64,000 nucleotides of DNA from Comamonadaceae bacterium (GTDB lineage: Bacteria; Pseudomonadota; Gammaproteobacteria; Burkholderiales; Burkholderiaceae_C): positions 42,121-106,120 of the forward strand of contig QZKF01000031.1 in assembly GCA_003599455.1 (NCBI GenBank). Reading direction: 5' to 3'. The position numbers and the translations under genes were made by a program. A model generated the notes under the pieces. It did not search any database. It was not told where the DNA came from and saw nothing but the letters and a program-made list of their open reading frames with translations. Of the stretch, positions 26,709 through 35,241 are shown piece by piece. Position 1 is the first letter of the stretch. Every line of letters starts with the position of its first letter.

Positions 26709-27413
26709 TCAGCCCTGCGACTTGCGCGCAGCGGCTGGGGATGTGCGGTTGCGCGCGGGCGCGACAGGCGCACGGCTGTAACGCTCGACGATGCCCTCGA
26801 AGGCCTGCAGCGCGCGGCGCACCGAGTCGGGGCTGCGCAGGAAGCGCGCCTCGTAGTGCAGGGCCAGGATCTGCGCATGGATTTCAAACGCCATCTGCGC
26901 CGCGTCGGTACCGGCGGCGAGATGGCCTTCTTCAATCGCGATCTCGACCGCGCGGCGCATGGCGCTGAGCCAGGTGTTGACCGAGCTGGCCAGCGCGTCC
27001 CGCACCGGGCCGGGTCGGTCGTCGAACTCGACCGCGCCGCTGATGTAGATGCAGCCCGAGTCGATCTCGACCGAGGTGCGCTTCATCCAGTTGTCGAACA
27101 GCGCGCGAAGGCGCGGCAGGCCGCGCGGCGCGCCCATGGCGGGGTAGAACACCTCTTCCTCGAAACGCGTGTGGTACTCGCGCACCACCGAGATCTGCAG
27201 CTCCTCGCGCGAGCCGAAGTGCGCGAACACGCCCGACTTGCTCATCTGCATCACCTCGGCCAGCGCACCGATCGACAGGCCTTCGAGACCGATCTGCGTG
27301 GCCAGGCCGAGCGCGGCGTCCACGATCGCGGCCTTGGTCTGCTGGCCCTTCTGCAAAGGCTTGGCCGTCGCGGCATCGGATCGCGGGCGGCGGGCGGTGG
27401 GGGTCACGCTCAT
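26709..27413 (-). CDS. TetR-family regulator of the beta-oxidation operon
   Basis: 234 residues using the ATG at 27413, which has AGGA 8 bp before it; an in-frame TTG 30 bp upstream lacks a ribosome site. N-terminal TetR HTH: TKAAIVDAALGLATQIGLEGLSIGALAEVMQMSKSGVFAHFGSREELQISVVREYH. The C-terminal helical domain (YPAMGAPRGLPRLRALFDNWMKRT, and HAQILALHYEARFL) should bind an acyl-CoA ligand. It is first in the operon with the dehydrogenase, DUF2147, fadB, fadA and thioesterase genes, and a palindrome typical of TetR operators lies 50-69 bp upstream. FadP-like repressors of beta-proteobacteria have this arrangement; repressor logic is inference. Confidence 0.87.
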   Translation of the reverse strand: MSVTPTARRPRSDAATAKPLQKGQQTKAAIVDAALGLATQIGLEGLSIGALAEVMQMSKSGVFAHFGSREELQISVVREYHTRFEEEVFYPAMGAPRGLPRLRALFDNWMKRTSVEIDSGCIYISGAVEFDDRPGPVRDALASSVNTWLSAMRRAVEIAIEEGHLAAGTDAAQMAFEIHAQILALHYEARFLRSPDSVRRALQAFEGIVERYSRAPVAPARNRTSPAAARKSQG

Positions 27414-27462
27414 GCGGTTCGGTCCTGGGTTGGAAGGGCTCAAAAGGAAACGACCGCCGAAT

Positions 27463-27482
27463 AATCGAACGGTCGTTCTATT
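27463..27482. promoter_or_regulatory. Probable TetR operator AATcGAACG-gt-CGTTCtATT
   Basis: A near-perfect 20-bp palindrome (9 of 10 pairs) 50-69 bp upstream of the TetR start codon and the only strong dyad in the 184-bp gap before slmA. A wider overlapping repeat (AACGACCG at 27449, CGGTCGTT at 27470) also exists. It likely overlaps the promoter of the beta-oxidation operon. Confidence 0.7.
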
Positions 27483-27597
27483 TTTACCGCAAAACCGCCT
27501 CCGCGCACGAACGGGTCGCGCTTTGGGCGATTTTGTTTAGGGGCTGCGCCCTAAAAGTCACACCCGGGCCGCGCGCCCCGGCGAACGGCGCTGGCGG

Positions 27598-28290
27598 TCA
27601 GAGGCGCCCGTCGGGCAGCAGCAGGTTGAGGCTGTGCTCCAGGCTCTCGCCGGGGGAGCGCTTGAAGCCGCTGCGCGCGAAGCGCTGCAGGCGCCCGACG
27701 CAGAACGCGGTGATCACCGAGGCATCGGCCTGGGCGTCCACCGTGGGCGTGGCCACACCGGCCACCACCGCCGTTTCGCGCAGGTTCTGCCGCAGCGCCG
27801 ATTCGATCTTGTCGAAGAACAGGTTCATGCGCTGCTGCAGGCGCTCGTTCTCGAACACCAGCGCATCGCCGACCATCACGCGCGTCATGCCGGGGTTCTT
27901 TTCGCCGAACTGCAGCAGCAGCGTGACCAGCTTGCGCGAGCGCGCGTTGGCGTCGGGCTCGCGCTCGCCAAGCTGGTTGATCAGGCCGAACACCGACTGC
28001 TCGATGAACTCGATCAGGCCTTCGAACATCTGGGCCTTGCTGGCGAAATGGCGGTACAGGGCGGCCTCGCTCACGTCCAGCCGCGCAGCCAGGGCCGCGG
28101 TGGTGATGCGCTCGGCGCCGGGCTGCTCGAGCATGGTGGCCAGGGCCTCCAGGATCTGCACCCGCCGCTCGCCGGGCTTGGGCCGCTTGCGCCCGCCACC
28201 GTCTGCGTGTGCCGCCGCCTCAATGGCCTGGGCGGCTTCGAGCGCGGCGTCGTCGGCCGGGGATGGAGACTCTGGGACGTTGGAGGTCAT
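27598..28290 (-). CDS. slmA: Nucleoid occlusion factor SlmA
   Basis: 230-residue TetR-fold division regulator from ATG 28290. RRVQILEALATMLEQPGAERITTAALAARLDVSEAALYRHFASKAQMFEGLIEFIEQSVFGLINQL matches SlmA, including the YRHFASKAQMFEGLIEFIE stretch. About 30 extra N-terminal residues (PADDAALEAAQAIEAAAHA) exceed the E. coli protein; this acidic-rich tail is common in Burkholderiales. SlmA binds DNA over the nucleoid and blocks FtsZ assembly there. The neighbouring argB is also found near slmA in many beta-proteobacteria. Confidence 0.88.
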   Translation of the reverse strand: MTSNVPESPSPADDAALEAAQAIEAAAHADGGGRKRPKPGERRVQILEALATMLEQPGAERITTAALAARLDVSEAALYRHFASKAQMFEGLIEFIEQSVFGLINQLGEREPDANARSRKLVTLLLQFGEKNPGMTRVMVGDALVFENERLQQRMNLFFDKIESALRQNLRETAVVAGVATPTVDAQADASVITAFCVGRLQRFARSGFKRSPGESLEHSLNLLLPDGRL

Positions 28291-28413
28291 GGGCGAGCGG
28301 TCCGTGTGGTGTGAGCTGCTGGACCGCGTTGCCGGTCCTGGTCGGTCTTCCCTTCGGCGATTCTCGCACAGGGCCGGCCTGCCCTGCATCCAGCGCGGCG
28401 GGCGCGTGCGGGG

Positions 28414-29901
28414 TCAGTGAGTGACCGCCTCGAAGGTCACCCGCACGCGCAGGCCACGGCCCTGCGCGCCGCTGTCGAGCAGCAGCTGCGTGCGGTGCGC
28501 GCGCGCGATTTCATCGGCGATCGCCAGGCCCAGGCCGTTGCCCTCGCCGGCGGTGCCGGGCACGCGGTAGAAACGCTGCAGCACCCGCGCATGCTCCTCG
28601 GCGGCGATACCGGGGCCGTCGTCTTCCACCTCCACCCAGGCGCGCGGCGCGTCGGTGGGGCCGTCGTGTCCGCAGCGCAGCGTGATGCGCCCGCCCGGCG
28701 GCGTGTACTTGACCGCGTTGTCCACCAGGTTGAGCAGCAGTTCGCGCAGCAGCCAGGCGTGGCCCAGTGTCTGCGCGGGCCGGGCCTCCAGGCCGAGGTC
28801 GATGCGCTTGCTGCCGGCGGCGTCGAGGTAGAGCGCGAGCATGTTCTCGCACAGCTCCATCAGGTCCACCCGCTGCAGCGGCTGCGTGTCGGCGCTGACG
28901 GCGTCGGCGCGAGAGAGCGCGAGCAGCTGGTTGGCCAGCTGGGAGGTGCGCCGCGTGGCGTCGCGCAGGCGCAGCACCTGGTCGGCCCGCAGGCTGAGCA
29001 GGTCGCCGCCGCCCATGCTGCGCGCGGCCTGGGCCCAGGCCTCCACCTGGGCCTGCAGGCCGGCCAGCGGTGTGCGCAGCTGGTGCGCGGCATCGGCCAC
29101 GAAGCGGCGCTGCGCTTCGGTCTGGGCATTGACGAGCTGGAACAGGCGGTTGAGCGAGGCCACCAGGGGCCGCACCTCGCCCGGGACGCTGTCGGTGTCG
29201 ATCGCGCTCAGGTCGCGCGGCGAGCGGTTCTCCACCGCTTCCTTGAGGTCGATCAGCGGCCGCAGCGCGCGCGCCACGCCCCAGGTGACCACCGCCGCGG
29301 CGACGGCGAACAGCAGCAGGTTGGGCAGCAGCACGCGCATCAGCACGGTGCTGAACCACTGCTGGCGCGCGTCGGAGCCGTCGGCCAGCATGACGATGAC
29401 TTCCCCCATGTCCGAGGACACGCGCTGGGCCACCACGCGGTAGGTGACACCGGCCTCGACCACGCTGAGGAACTCGGCGTCGCCGGTGGCCGGCAGGGTG
29501 GTCGGCAACCAGCGATCGCCCAGCATCTGGCCGCCCTGGGCGTTGAAAACGCCGAAGGCGGACAGGCCGCGCCGCTCCGACAGGAACTCTTCCACCGGGG
29601 GCGCGAGCAGCATGGCCATGCCGGGTGTGGAGACGATCTCGGACAGGCCCAGCATCTGTTCCTCGAGGGCCATCGCGTCGCGGCCGGCCAGGCGGCTCAC
29701 CACCACCGAGTCCGCCAGCAGCGGCACCAGCTTGAGCAGGCGCTGGTCCTGCTGCAGCGCGGCGGTGCCCGCGCTCTGGTAGTGGAAGAAGACGCTGACC
29801 GTGCCGATCAGGCCGATGGTGATGAGCAGCAGCACCAGCAGGCGGCGCTGCAGGCCCCAGATCATGCCGCGCGACGCGCTGGCCTCAGCTGCTCGTGGCA
29901 T
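28414..29901 (-). CDS. Sensor histidine kinase, TctE-like
   Basis: 495 residues taking ATG 29901, which overlaps the response-regulator gene by 17 bp; an ATG at 29865 is possible. Architecture: TM1 (LLVLLLITIGLIGTVSVFF), 2CSK-type periplasmic N-domain, TM2 (LLPNLLLFAVAAAVVTWGV), HAMP-like linker (RALRPLIDLKEAV), dimerisation helix with the His in DAAHQLRTPLAGL, N-box LLLNLVDNAVKYTPP, G-boxes DDGPGI and GNGLGLAI. The family includes TctE/QseC types sensing organic acids or envelope signals; the ligand cannot be named. Pair with the OmpR-type regulator just upstream. Confidence 0.9.
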   Translation of the reverse strand: MPRAAEASASRGMIWGLQRRLLVLLLITIGLIGTVSVFFHYQSAGTAALQQDQRLLKLVPLLADSVVVSRLAGRDAMALEEQMLGLSEIVSTPGMAMLLAPPVEEFLSERRGLSAFGVFNAQGGQMLGDRWLPTTLPATGDAEFLSVVEAGVTYRVVAQRVSSDMGEVIVMLADGSDARQQWFSTVLMRVLLPNLLLFAVAAAVVTWGVARALRPLIDLKEAVENRSPRDLSAIDTDSVPGEVRPLVASLNRLFQLVNAQTEAQRRFVADAAHQLRTPLAGLQAQVEAWAQAARSMGGGDLLSLRADQVLRLRDATRRTSQLANQLLALSRADAVSADTQPLQRVDLMELCENMLALYLDAAGSKRIDLGLEARPAQTLGHAWLLRELLLNLVDNAVKYTPPGGRITLRCGHDGPTDAPRAWVEVEDDGPGIAAEEHARVLQRFYRVPGTAGEGNGLGLAIADEIARAHRTQLLLDSGAQGRGLRVRVTFEAVTH

Positions 29902-30577
29902 GACCGGGGTGGTCGGCCAGTTCGAGCCGGTAGCCGAACCCCCGGATTGCGCGCAGGCACACACCCGCCGGTTCGAGCTTGCCGCGCAGGCGCGACACAT
30001 AGACCTCGATCGCGTTGGGCGTGATTTCCTTGTCCCAGCCGGTCAGCGCCTGCAGCAGCTTGTCTTTCGCGGCCGGCTTGGGCACCTGCAGCAGCAGGTA
30101 CTCGAGCACCGTCCATTCGCGCGGGCCGAGTTCCATGGGCTGGCCCGCCAGGGTGACGCGGCGGTGCGCGGTGTCCATCTCCAGGGGGCCGAAACCCAGC
30201 ACCGCCGAGGTGGCGGCCTGCGAGCGCCGCAGCAGGGCGCGCAGCCGGGCCAGCAGTTCGGGCAGCTCGAAGGGCTTGACCATGTAGTCGTCGGCACCGA
30301 GGTCCAGGCCCTGCACGCGGTCGTGCAGCGCGTCGCGCGCGGTCAGGATCAGCACCGGCATCTCCAGCCCGCCGGTGCGCAGCTGGCGCGTCAGCTCCAG
30401 GCCATCCATGCTGGGCAGGCCGATGTCCACGATGGCGAGGTCGAAGCTGTCGCTCTCCAGCGCCTGCAGCGCGCGCTCGGCGCTGCCCACCCAGTCCACC
30501 GTGTAGCCCGCGTTGCACAACCCCAGCTTGATGCCGCTGGCGACCATCACGTCGTCTTCAACCAGGAGCAGGCGCAT
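29885..30577 (-). CDS. OmpR-family response regulator, TctD-like
   Basis: 230 residues: receiver domain with the acidic pair in LLVEDDVMVASGI, phospho-Asp in LAIVDIGLPSMDGLEL, Thr in LILTARD and Lys in VKPFEL; C-terminal winged helix with LGPREWTVLEYLL, EITPNAIEVYVSRLRGKL and IRGFGYRLE. It precedes its kinase in the operon. Downstream of it, a 75-bp repeated element separates the pair from argB. Confidence 0.93.
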   Translation of the reverse strand: MRLLLVEDDVMVASGIKLGLCNAGYTVDWVGSAERALQALESDSFDLAIVDIGLPSMDGLELTRQLRTGGLEMPVLILTARDALHDRVQGLDLGADDYMVKPFELPELLARLRALLRRSQAATSAVLGFGPLEMDTAHRRVTLAGQPMELGPREWTVLEYLLLQVPKPAAKDKLLQALTGWDKEITPNAIEVYVSRLRGKLEPAGVCLRAIRGFGYRLELADHPGHATSS

Positions 30578-30598
30578 GGTTCAGGGCAAGGGTTTCGC

Positions 30599-30675
30599 CG
30601 TCGGGCCGCCCCAAGGCGAAACGCAGCCCTTCGGGGGGGCAGCGACCCGCGAGGCGGCGGAGCGTGGGGGCCAAC
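30599..30675. repeat. GC-rich intergenic repeat element, copy A
   Basis: Contains GGGCCGCCCC, then GCAGCCCTTCGGGGGGG and finally GGCGGCGGAGCGTGGGGGCC, with internal dyads. A related element lies at 45711-45776. Similar high-GC repeats are widespread between genes in Comamonadaceae genomes; this one fills most of the gap between argB and the response regulator. Confidence 0.6.
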
Positions 30676-30678
30676 ATT

Positions 30679-31578
30679 TCAGTGCGACCGGATCATGGTG
30701 CCGAAGGGCTGGTTGCCCAGCACCTCCAGCAGCAGGGCATGCGGCACGCGGCCATCGATGATGTGCACCGCGTTGACGCCGCTCTTGGCCGCGTCCAGCG
30801 CACCCGCGATCTTGGGCAGCATGCCGCCGGAGATGGTGCCGTCTTCCACCAGCTCGTCGATGCGGCGTGGCGTGAGCTCGGTGAGCAACTGGCCATTCTT
30901 GTCGAGCACACCGGGGATGTTGGTGAGCATCAGCAGCTTCTCGGCCTGCAGCACGGTGGCGAGCTTGGCGGCCACCACGTCGGCGTTGATGTTGTAGCTC
31001 TCGTTGTTCTCACCGAAGCCGATCGGGCTGACCACCGGAATGAAGGCATCGTCCTGCAGGGCCTTGACCACGCTCGGGTCGATGCTCACGATGTCGCCCA
31101 CCTGGCCCACGTCGTGTTCGAGGTTGGGGTCCTTCTGGTCGGTCATGCGCAGCTTCTGCGCGCGGATCATGGCGCCGTCGCGCCCGGTCAGGCCCACCGC
31201 CTTGCCGCCGGCCTGGTTGATCAGGCCCACGATGTCCTGCTGCACCTCGCCGGCCAGGACCCACTCCACCACCTCCATGGTCTCGGGGTCGGTCACGCGC
31301 ATGCCCTGGATGAACTGGCCCTGCTTGCCCAGGCGCTTGAGCAGCGTCTCGATCTGCGGGCCACCGCCGTGCACCACCACCGGGTTGATGCCCACCAGCT
31401 TGAGCAGCACCACGTCTTCGGCGAAGTCGGCCTGCAGGGCCGGGTCGGTCATGGCATTGCCGCCGTACTTGATGACCATGGTCTTGCCGTGGTACTTGCG
31501 GATGTAGGGCAGTGCCTGCGCGAGGATTTCGGCCTTGTCGCGCGGGGCGATGCTGGAGATGTCGGTGGGGGTCGTCAT
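30679..31578 (-). CDS. argB: Acetylglutamate kinase
   Basis: 299 residues, second step of arginine biosynthesis (ATP plus N-acetylglutamate to the 5-phosphate). Typical features: the KYGGNAM N-terminal Lys, [43 protein letters not shown], the ligand loop [42 protein letters not shown], and a C-terminal [22 protein letters not shown] segment. Soluble; usual length. The gene is alone here: the rest of the arginine genes are not in the window. Confidence 0.97.
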   Translation of the reverse strand: MTTPTDISSIAPRDKAEILAQALPYIRKYHGKTMVIKYGGNAMTDPALQADFAEDVVLLKLVGINPVVVHGGGPQIETLLKRLGKQGQFIQGMRVTDPETMEVVEWVLAGEVQQDIVGLINQAGGKAVGLTGRDGAMIRAQKLRMTDQKDPNLEHDVGQVGDIVSIDPSVVKALQDDAFIPVVSPIGFGENNESYNINADVVAAKLATVLQAEKLLMLTNIPGVLDKNGQLLTELTPRRIDELVEDGTISGGMLPKIAGALDAAKSGVNAVHIIDGRVPHALLLEVLGNQPFGTMIRSH

Positions 31579-31641
31579 GGGGGGCGGCTCGGTCGGAAGG
31601 GGTGCCGAAATTGTAGGGCCCGGGGCGCGGCCCGCCCCGCC

Positions 31642-32415
31642 CTAGCCTTCCAGCGCCACCCGGGCCGACGCCACGTACAGCCGCTCCATCGCGTCCAGCG
31701 GCTCCATCGAGGCCGCCCGGTCGAGCAGCCGGTTCGCTTCGGGCAGCCGGTCCGCGCCTTCGAGCATCACCAGCCCGTTGGCGTACTCGGTCAGCGTCAC
31801 GGCCGAGTCGGGGTTCAGGGCCATGGCTTTCTGGTACAGGGCCAGCCCCTGCGCCTTGTTCGCGCCATAGGTCATGCCGCCCACCATGCTGCCCACCTTG
31901 TCGATCACCTCGGCGTGGAACGCGGCCAGCGCCAGGTGCGCATCGGCGTGCTGCGGGCAGCGCGCGATCGCGGTTTCCAGCGCGCCCTTGATGCGCACGC
32001 CCAGCCCCTGCGTCAGGGCCTTGGCCACGCTGATGCCCTGGCTGTAGCGGCCCAGGGCATAGGCCTGCCAGTACCAGGCACCGGTGTTGTCGGGGTGCCG
32101 GCGCTGCAGCGATTCGGCGCGCGACGCCGCTTCCAGCAGCAGGTCCTGGCGGGTCTTCTCGCGCGGCTCGAGGTAGTTGGCGTAGATGCAGGTGGCCTTG
32201 TTGGCCACGTTGAGGCCGGCGTCGCCGATCGCCAGGCCCGCTTCGGCTGCGCGCTGGAACTCGCCGTTGTGGAACAGCGCCCAGGTCTGCACCACCGCCG
32301 GGTCTTCCGGCCAGGGCTCGGCGTCGCCCATGTGCAGGCGGCTCCAGAGCGTCTTGAGGCGCGCGGCGTCGAACCGGTCGTGGCCGGCGGAGGGGAAGGG
32401 GGTCCATTCGGCCAT
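31642..32415 (-). CDS. TPR-like uncharacterised protein
   Basis: 257 residues, helical with tetratricopeptide-like units (ATCIYANYLEPREKTRQDLLLEAASRAESLQRRHPDNTGAWYWQAYALGRYS, and YQKAMALNPDSAVTLTEYANGLVML). The start MAEWTPFPSAGHDRFDAARLKTLWSRLHMGDAEPWPEDPAVVQTWALFHNGEFQRAAEAG looks like a Comamonadaceae family without known function. It lies 22 bp after a TetR gene, on the same strand, in a patatin-tetR-TPR series. Confidence 0.78.
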   Translation of the reverse strand: MAEWTPFPSAGHDRFDAARLKTLWSRLHMGDAEPWPEDPAVVQTWALFHNGEFQRAAEAGLAIGDAGLNVANKATCIYANYLEPREKTRQDLLLEAASRAESLQRRHPDNTGAWYWQAYALGRYSQGISVAKALTQGLGVRIKGALETAIARCPQHADAHLALAAFHAEVIDKVGSMVGGMTYGANKAQGLALYQKAMALNPDSAVTLTEYANGLVMLEGADRLPEANRLLDRAASMEPLDAMERLYVASARVALEG

Positions 32416-32437
32416 GGTGCGTTCTCGCGGTGGGTGC

Positions 32438-33097
32438 TCAGGACTGCGGTCCGTAGGCGCTGGTGAGCGTCATCAGGTGCTGCCGTTGCGAGGTTTCGAG
32501 GTAGGGCGCGAGCAGGTTGAGCACGTGGCTGGCGCCCCGCAGCAAGGCCTGCTGCGCGTTGTCGGGCTCGAGCGCGTGGCGTGGGTCGCGCACGTACTCG
32601 AAGCTCAGCCAGTAGGTCAGCACCACCACCATGCTGGTGGCGGTGGGTTCGGTTTCGCGCGCGTCGATGTTCACCGCGCCGTGGCGGCTCATGCCGGCGA
32701 GCAGGTTGCGGATCGCGCGCGACTTGTTCTTCAGCACGGTCTGGAAACGCGTCTCGAGCAAGCGGTTCTTCGACAGCAGGTCGTTGAGATCGCGGTAGAG
32801 GAAGCGGTACTCCCAGATGATCTCGAACAGCGAGTGCAGGAAGAACCAGGCGTCTTCCACGTTGCGCACGCCTTCGCTGGCACCCAGCAGCTCGCCGAGC
32901 GCGCGCTCGTAGCGCTCGAACAGCGAGTTGATGAGCTCGTCCTTGGCCGGGTAGTGGTAATACAGGTTGCCCGGGCTGATGCCGAGCTCGGCCGAGATCA
33001 GCGTGGTGGACACGTTGGGCTCACCGAAGCGGTTGAACAGCTCGAGCGTCACCTCGAGGATGCGCTCGGCGGTGCGGCGCGGGGCTTTCTTGGCCAT
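32438..33097 (-). CDS. TetR/AcrR-family regulator
   Basis: 219 residues. HTH near the N-terminus: RRTAERILEVTLELFNRFGEPNVSTTLISAELGISPGNLYYHYPAKDELINSLFERYERALGELL; the remaining helices (FFLHSLFEIIWEYRFLYRDLNDLLSKNRLLETRF) form the regulatory domain. It starts 10 bp after the patatin gene, so it probably autoregulates that operon. The ligand may be a fatty acid or CoA ester, given the neighbours (inference). Confidence 0.9.
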   Translation of the reverse strand: MAKKAPRRTAERILEVTLELFNRFGEPNVSTTLISAELGISPGNLYYHYPAKDELINSLFERYERALGELLGASEGVRNVEDAWFFLHSLFEIIWEYRFLYRDLNDLLSKNRLLETRFQTVLKNKSRAIRNLLAGMSRHGAVNIDARETEPTATSMVVVLTYWLSFEYVRDPRHALEPDNAQQALLRGASHVLNLLAPYLETSQRQHLMTLTSAYGPQS

Positions 33098-33107
33098 GGC
33101 GCGGCGC

Positions 33108-34352
33108 TCAGCGGCCGTGGGCCGGCGCGGCGGGGCGGTCGAGTTGCCGCTGCAGTTCGTCGAGCGTGGCGTGCAGGCGCGCGCCCAGGGTGGTGCGGGC
33201 CGCGGAGGCGTGCGAGCCGAGCAGGTGCCGGCCCGGGTCGCGCAGCGCGCGCAGGTCGAGCGCGATGCCGTGGCGCGCGAGCTGCGGCGTGAGCACGGCC
33301 TGGCGGTCGAGCAGCATGCGGCGCGTCTGCTGGTAGGCGTGCTCGGCGATCTCGCGGCGCTGGCGGTAGCTGAAGGTGTTGGCGAAGAAAAGCGTGGCGT
33401 CGCGCTGGTCGGGCTCGAACAGCACGATGTCGCTGTCCGGGTAGGCGCGCTCGTAGTGCTTGAGGCCGAGCTCCAGCCGCGAATGGATCATCGAACGGAA
33501 GGTCTGGCTCATCACGGCCGGCAGGCCGCCTTCGACCAGCGAGGGGATGCGCCGGCCGTCCTGCAGGCTGGGGTTGGTGTGGAACGGCACCAGCGGGTTC
33601 AGGCACACTAGCAGGTCGGCGCCTTCGTCCAGCGCCACCGTGGCGTGCAGGGTCTTCTTGAGCGCGCCGTCCACATAGTGCTGGCCGCCGATCTCCACTG
33701 GCGGGAACAGGCCGGGCAGGGCCGCGCTGGCCTGGATGGCGCGCGAGATCGGCACGTGGTCCCAGCCCGGGCGGCCGAAGGGCGCGGCCTCGCCGGTGTC
33801 GAGTTGCGTGGCCACCAGGGTCAGGCGCGCGCGCAGCTCGCGGAAATCGTTGCTGCGACCGGGCTGGCTGAACAGGCGCTCGATCTGGAGGTGGATGCCT
33901 TCGTTGTCGAGCACGCCGGTGGGCAGCGCCGCGCCCATGCGCTCGAAGGCGTTGGTGAAGCCCTTGCCCTGCGCACCCCAGGCCCACAGCGCGCCAGCGA
34001 GCAAGCGCGGCAGGCGCTGCAGCCGGTCACCGAATTCGCTCCACGCCGGCTTGAGCAGCCAGGAGGGATCGAAGTTGTCGGCGCTCGGCCGGTCTTCGAT
34101 GAAGGCTTCGCAGAGCTGGCGCGGACGGATGCCGTTGGCCAGGCCGGCGGCGATGAAGCCGCCCGCCGACACGCCCACGTAGTGGTCGCAGCCGTTGAGG
34201 TCCAGGCCCTGCAGGCCTTCGTCGAGCGCGCACAGCGCGCCGATTTCATAGATGGCACCGAGCGGCCCGCCACCGGCGAGCGCCAGCGCGATGCGGGGAC
34301 GGCGTGGCTTCGTTCTGGCGGGGCTGTGGGGGACTTTGCGGGACGTCGTCAT
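33108..34352 (-). CDS. Cytosolic patatin-like phospholipase
   Basis: 414 residues, no signal peptide. Oxyanion loop AGGGPLGAIYEIGALCAL (27-32 is GGGPLG), nucleophile elbow GVSAGG (S62) and the catalytic Asp in HYVDGALKK. It differs from the secreted patatin at 17587-19872 by lacking POTRA and barrel. Such hydrolases act on membrane or storage lipids; here the adjacent phasin, fatty acyl-CoA reductase and, further on, wax ester synthase suggest a lipid-body function (inference). In an operon with tetR and a TPR gene. Confidence 0.88.
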   Translation of the reverse strand: MTTSRKVPHSPARTKPRRPRIALALAGGGPLGAIYEIGALCALDEGLQGLDLNGCDHYVGVSAGGFIAAGLANGIRPRQLCEAFIEDRPSADNFDPSWLLKPAWSEFGDRLQRLPRLLAGALWAWGAQGKGFTNAFERMGAALPTGVLDNEGIHLQIERLFSQPGRSNDFRELRARLTLVATQLDTGEAAPFGRPGWDHVPISRAIQASAALPGLFPPVEIGGQHYVDGALKKTLHATVALDEGADLLVCLNPLVPFHTNPSLQDGRRIPSLVEGGLPAVMSQTFRSMIHSRLELGLKHYERAYPDSDIVLFEPDQRDATLFFANTFSYRQRREIAEHAYQQTRRMLLDRQAVLTPQLARHGIALDLRALRDPGRHLLGSHASAARTTLGARLHATLDELQRQLDRPAAPAHGR

Positions 34353-34415
34353 GCGTTTGAGTGTAGACCGCGAGGGCGGATGAACGTGCTGCGTTGCAGC
34401 ATCCGGCGCGGGCGC

Positions 34416-34439
34416 AAAAAAGGGGCGTCAAGCGCCCCT
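34416..34439 (-). terminator. Rho-independent terminator of the phasin gene
   Basis: On the minus strand the hairpin AGGGGCG / CGCCCCT with a 5-nt loop (34439-34421) is followed by a run of T (34420-34416). It lies 35 bp after the phasin stop codon. Confidence 0.8.
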
Positions 34440-34473
34440 GTGTCCGGCATGCCGTTGCCGGCCCGCATGGGGC

Positions 34474-35004
34474 TCAGGCGGCCTTGCTGCGGCGCGTGGT
34501 CTTGCGGGCGGCGGTCTTCGCGGGCGCGGCCTTTTTGGCCGGTGCGGCCTTGCGAGCGGCGGTCTTCGCCGGGGCCATGCCGCCCATGCGCATCACGTGC
34601 TGGTTCAGCGCGTCGATGCGCTCGATCAGGGCGTCCACGTCGCGCGCCGAGGGCACGCCCAGCTTGTTCAGCGCCTTGGCCACGCGCTCTTCGAAGATGT
34701 TCTCGAGCTTGTCCCACTGGCCCGCGGCCTTGGACGAGATGTCGGTGGCCATGGTGCTCACGCGGCTGGTGGCTTCGGAAATGCGCTCTTCGGCCACGGC
34801 CTGGGTCTTGCGCTGGATCGACAGGCCTTCCTTGACCAACGATTCAAACGCCTTGCCGCCTTCTTCCTGGGCCTTGGAAAACGCGCCCAGGCCGGCCAGC
34901 CAGATCTGCTGCGCGGAATCCTTGATGGCGCCGGACAGGGGCGAGTTGGGTCCCGCGGATGCGGCCTTGGTGTCGCTGCCGGATTTCTGGATTTTCTTGA
35001 CCAT
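34474..35004 (-). CDS. Phasin (PhaF/PhaI-like), polyhydroxyalkanoate granule-associated protein
   Basis: 176 residues starting at ATG 35004 with AGGAG 7 bp upstream. Core phasin helix: IWLAGLGAFSKAQEEGGKAFESLVKEGLSIQRKTQAVAEERISEATSRVSTMATDISSKAAGQWDKLENIFEERVAKALNKLGVPSARDVDALIERIDALNQ. The C-terminus is an alanine/lysine-rich histone-like tail (AARKAAPAKKAAPAKTAARK), as in PhaF, which links granules to DNA. It coats PHA granules; given FAR and WS/DGAT genes nearby it could also cover other lipid inclusions. Strong own promoter region toward the divergent FAR gene. Confidence 0.9.
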   Translation of the reverse strand: MVKKIQKSGSDTKAASAGPNSPLSGAIKDSAQQIWLAGLGAFSKAQEEGGKAFESLVKEGLSIQRKTQAVAEERISEATSRVSTMATDISSKAAGQWDKLENIFEERVAKALNKLGVPSARDVDALIERIDALNQHVMRMGGMAPAKTAARKAAPAKKAAPAKTAARKTTRRSKAA

Positions 35005-35241
35005 GGGGAGGCTCCTGGTGTGGATGAGGAAGTGGGGGTGGCGGGACGGTGCCGACCACGGCGTGCAGCCACTGTACGGCCCGCGCGCCGTGGCTGTGTA
35101 GGGGCGCACGACTAAACGGCCCGCGCTGTGGGCCATGCCTCACGCGGGTTTTTGCGGAATGCGACGAGCGCCGTCCTGGTCAAGAATGGCAGGCGATCAA
35201 CGCGCTCCCATTTTCAATAGCAGGCACTTCAGGAGAACCTC

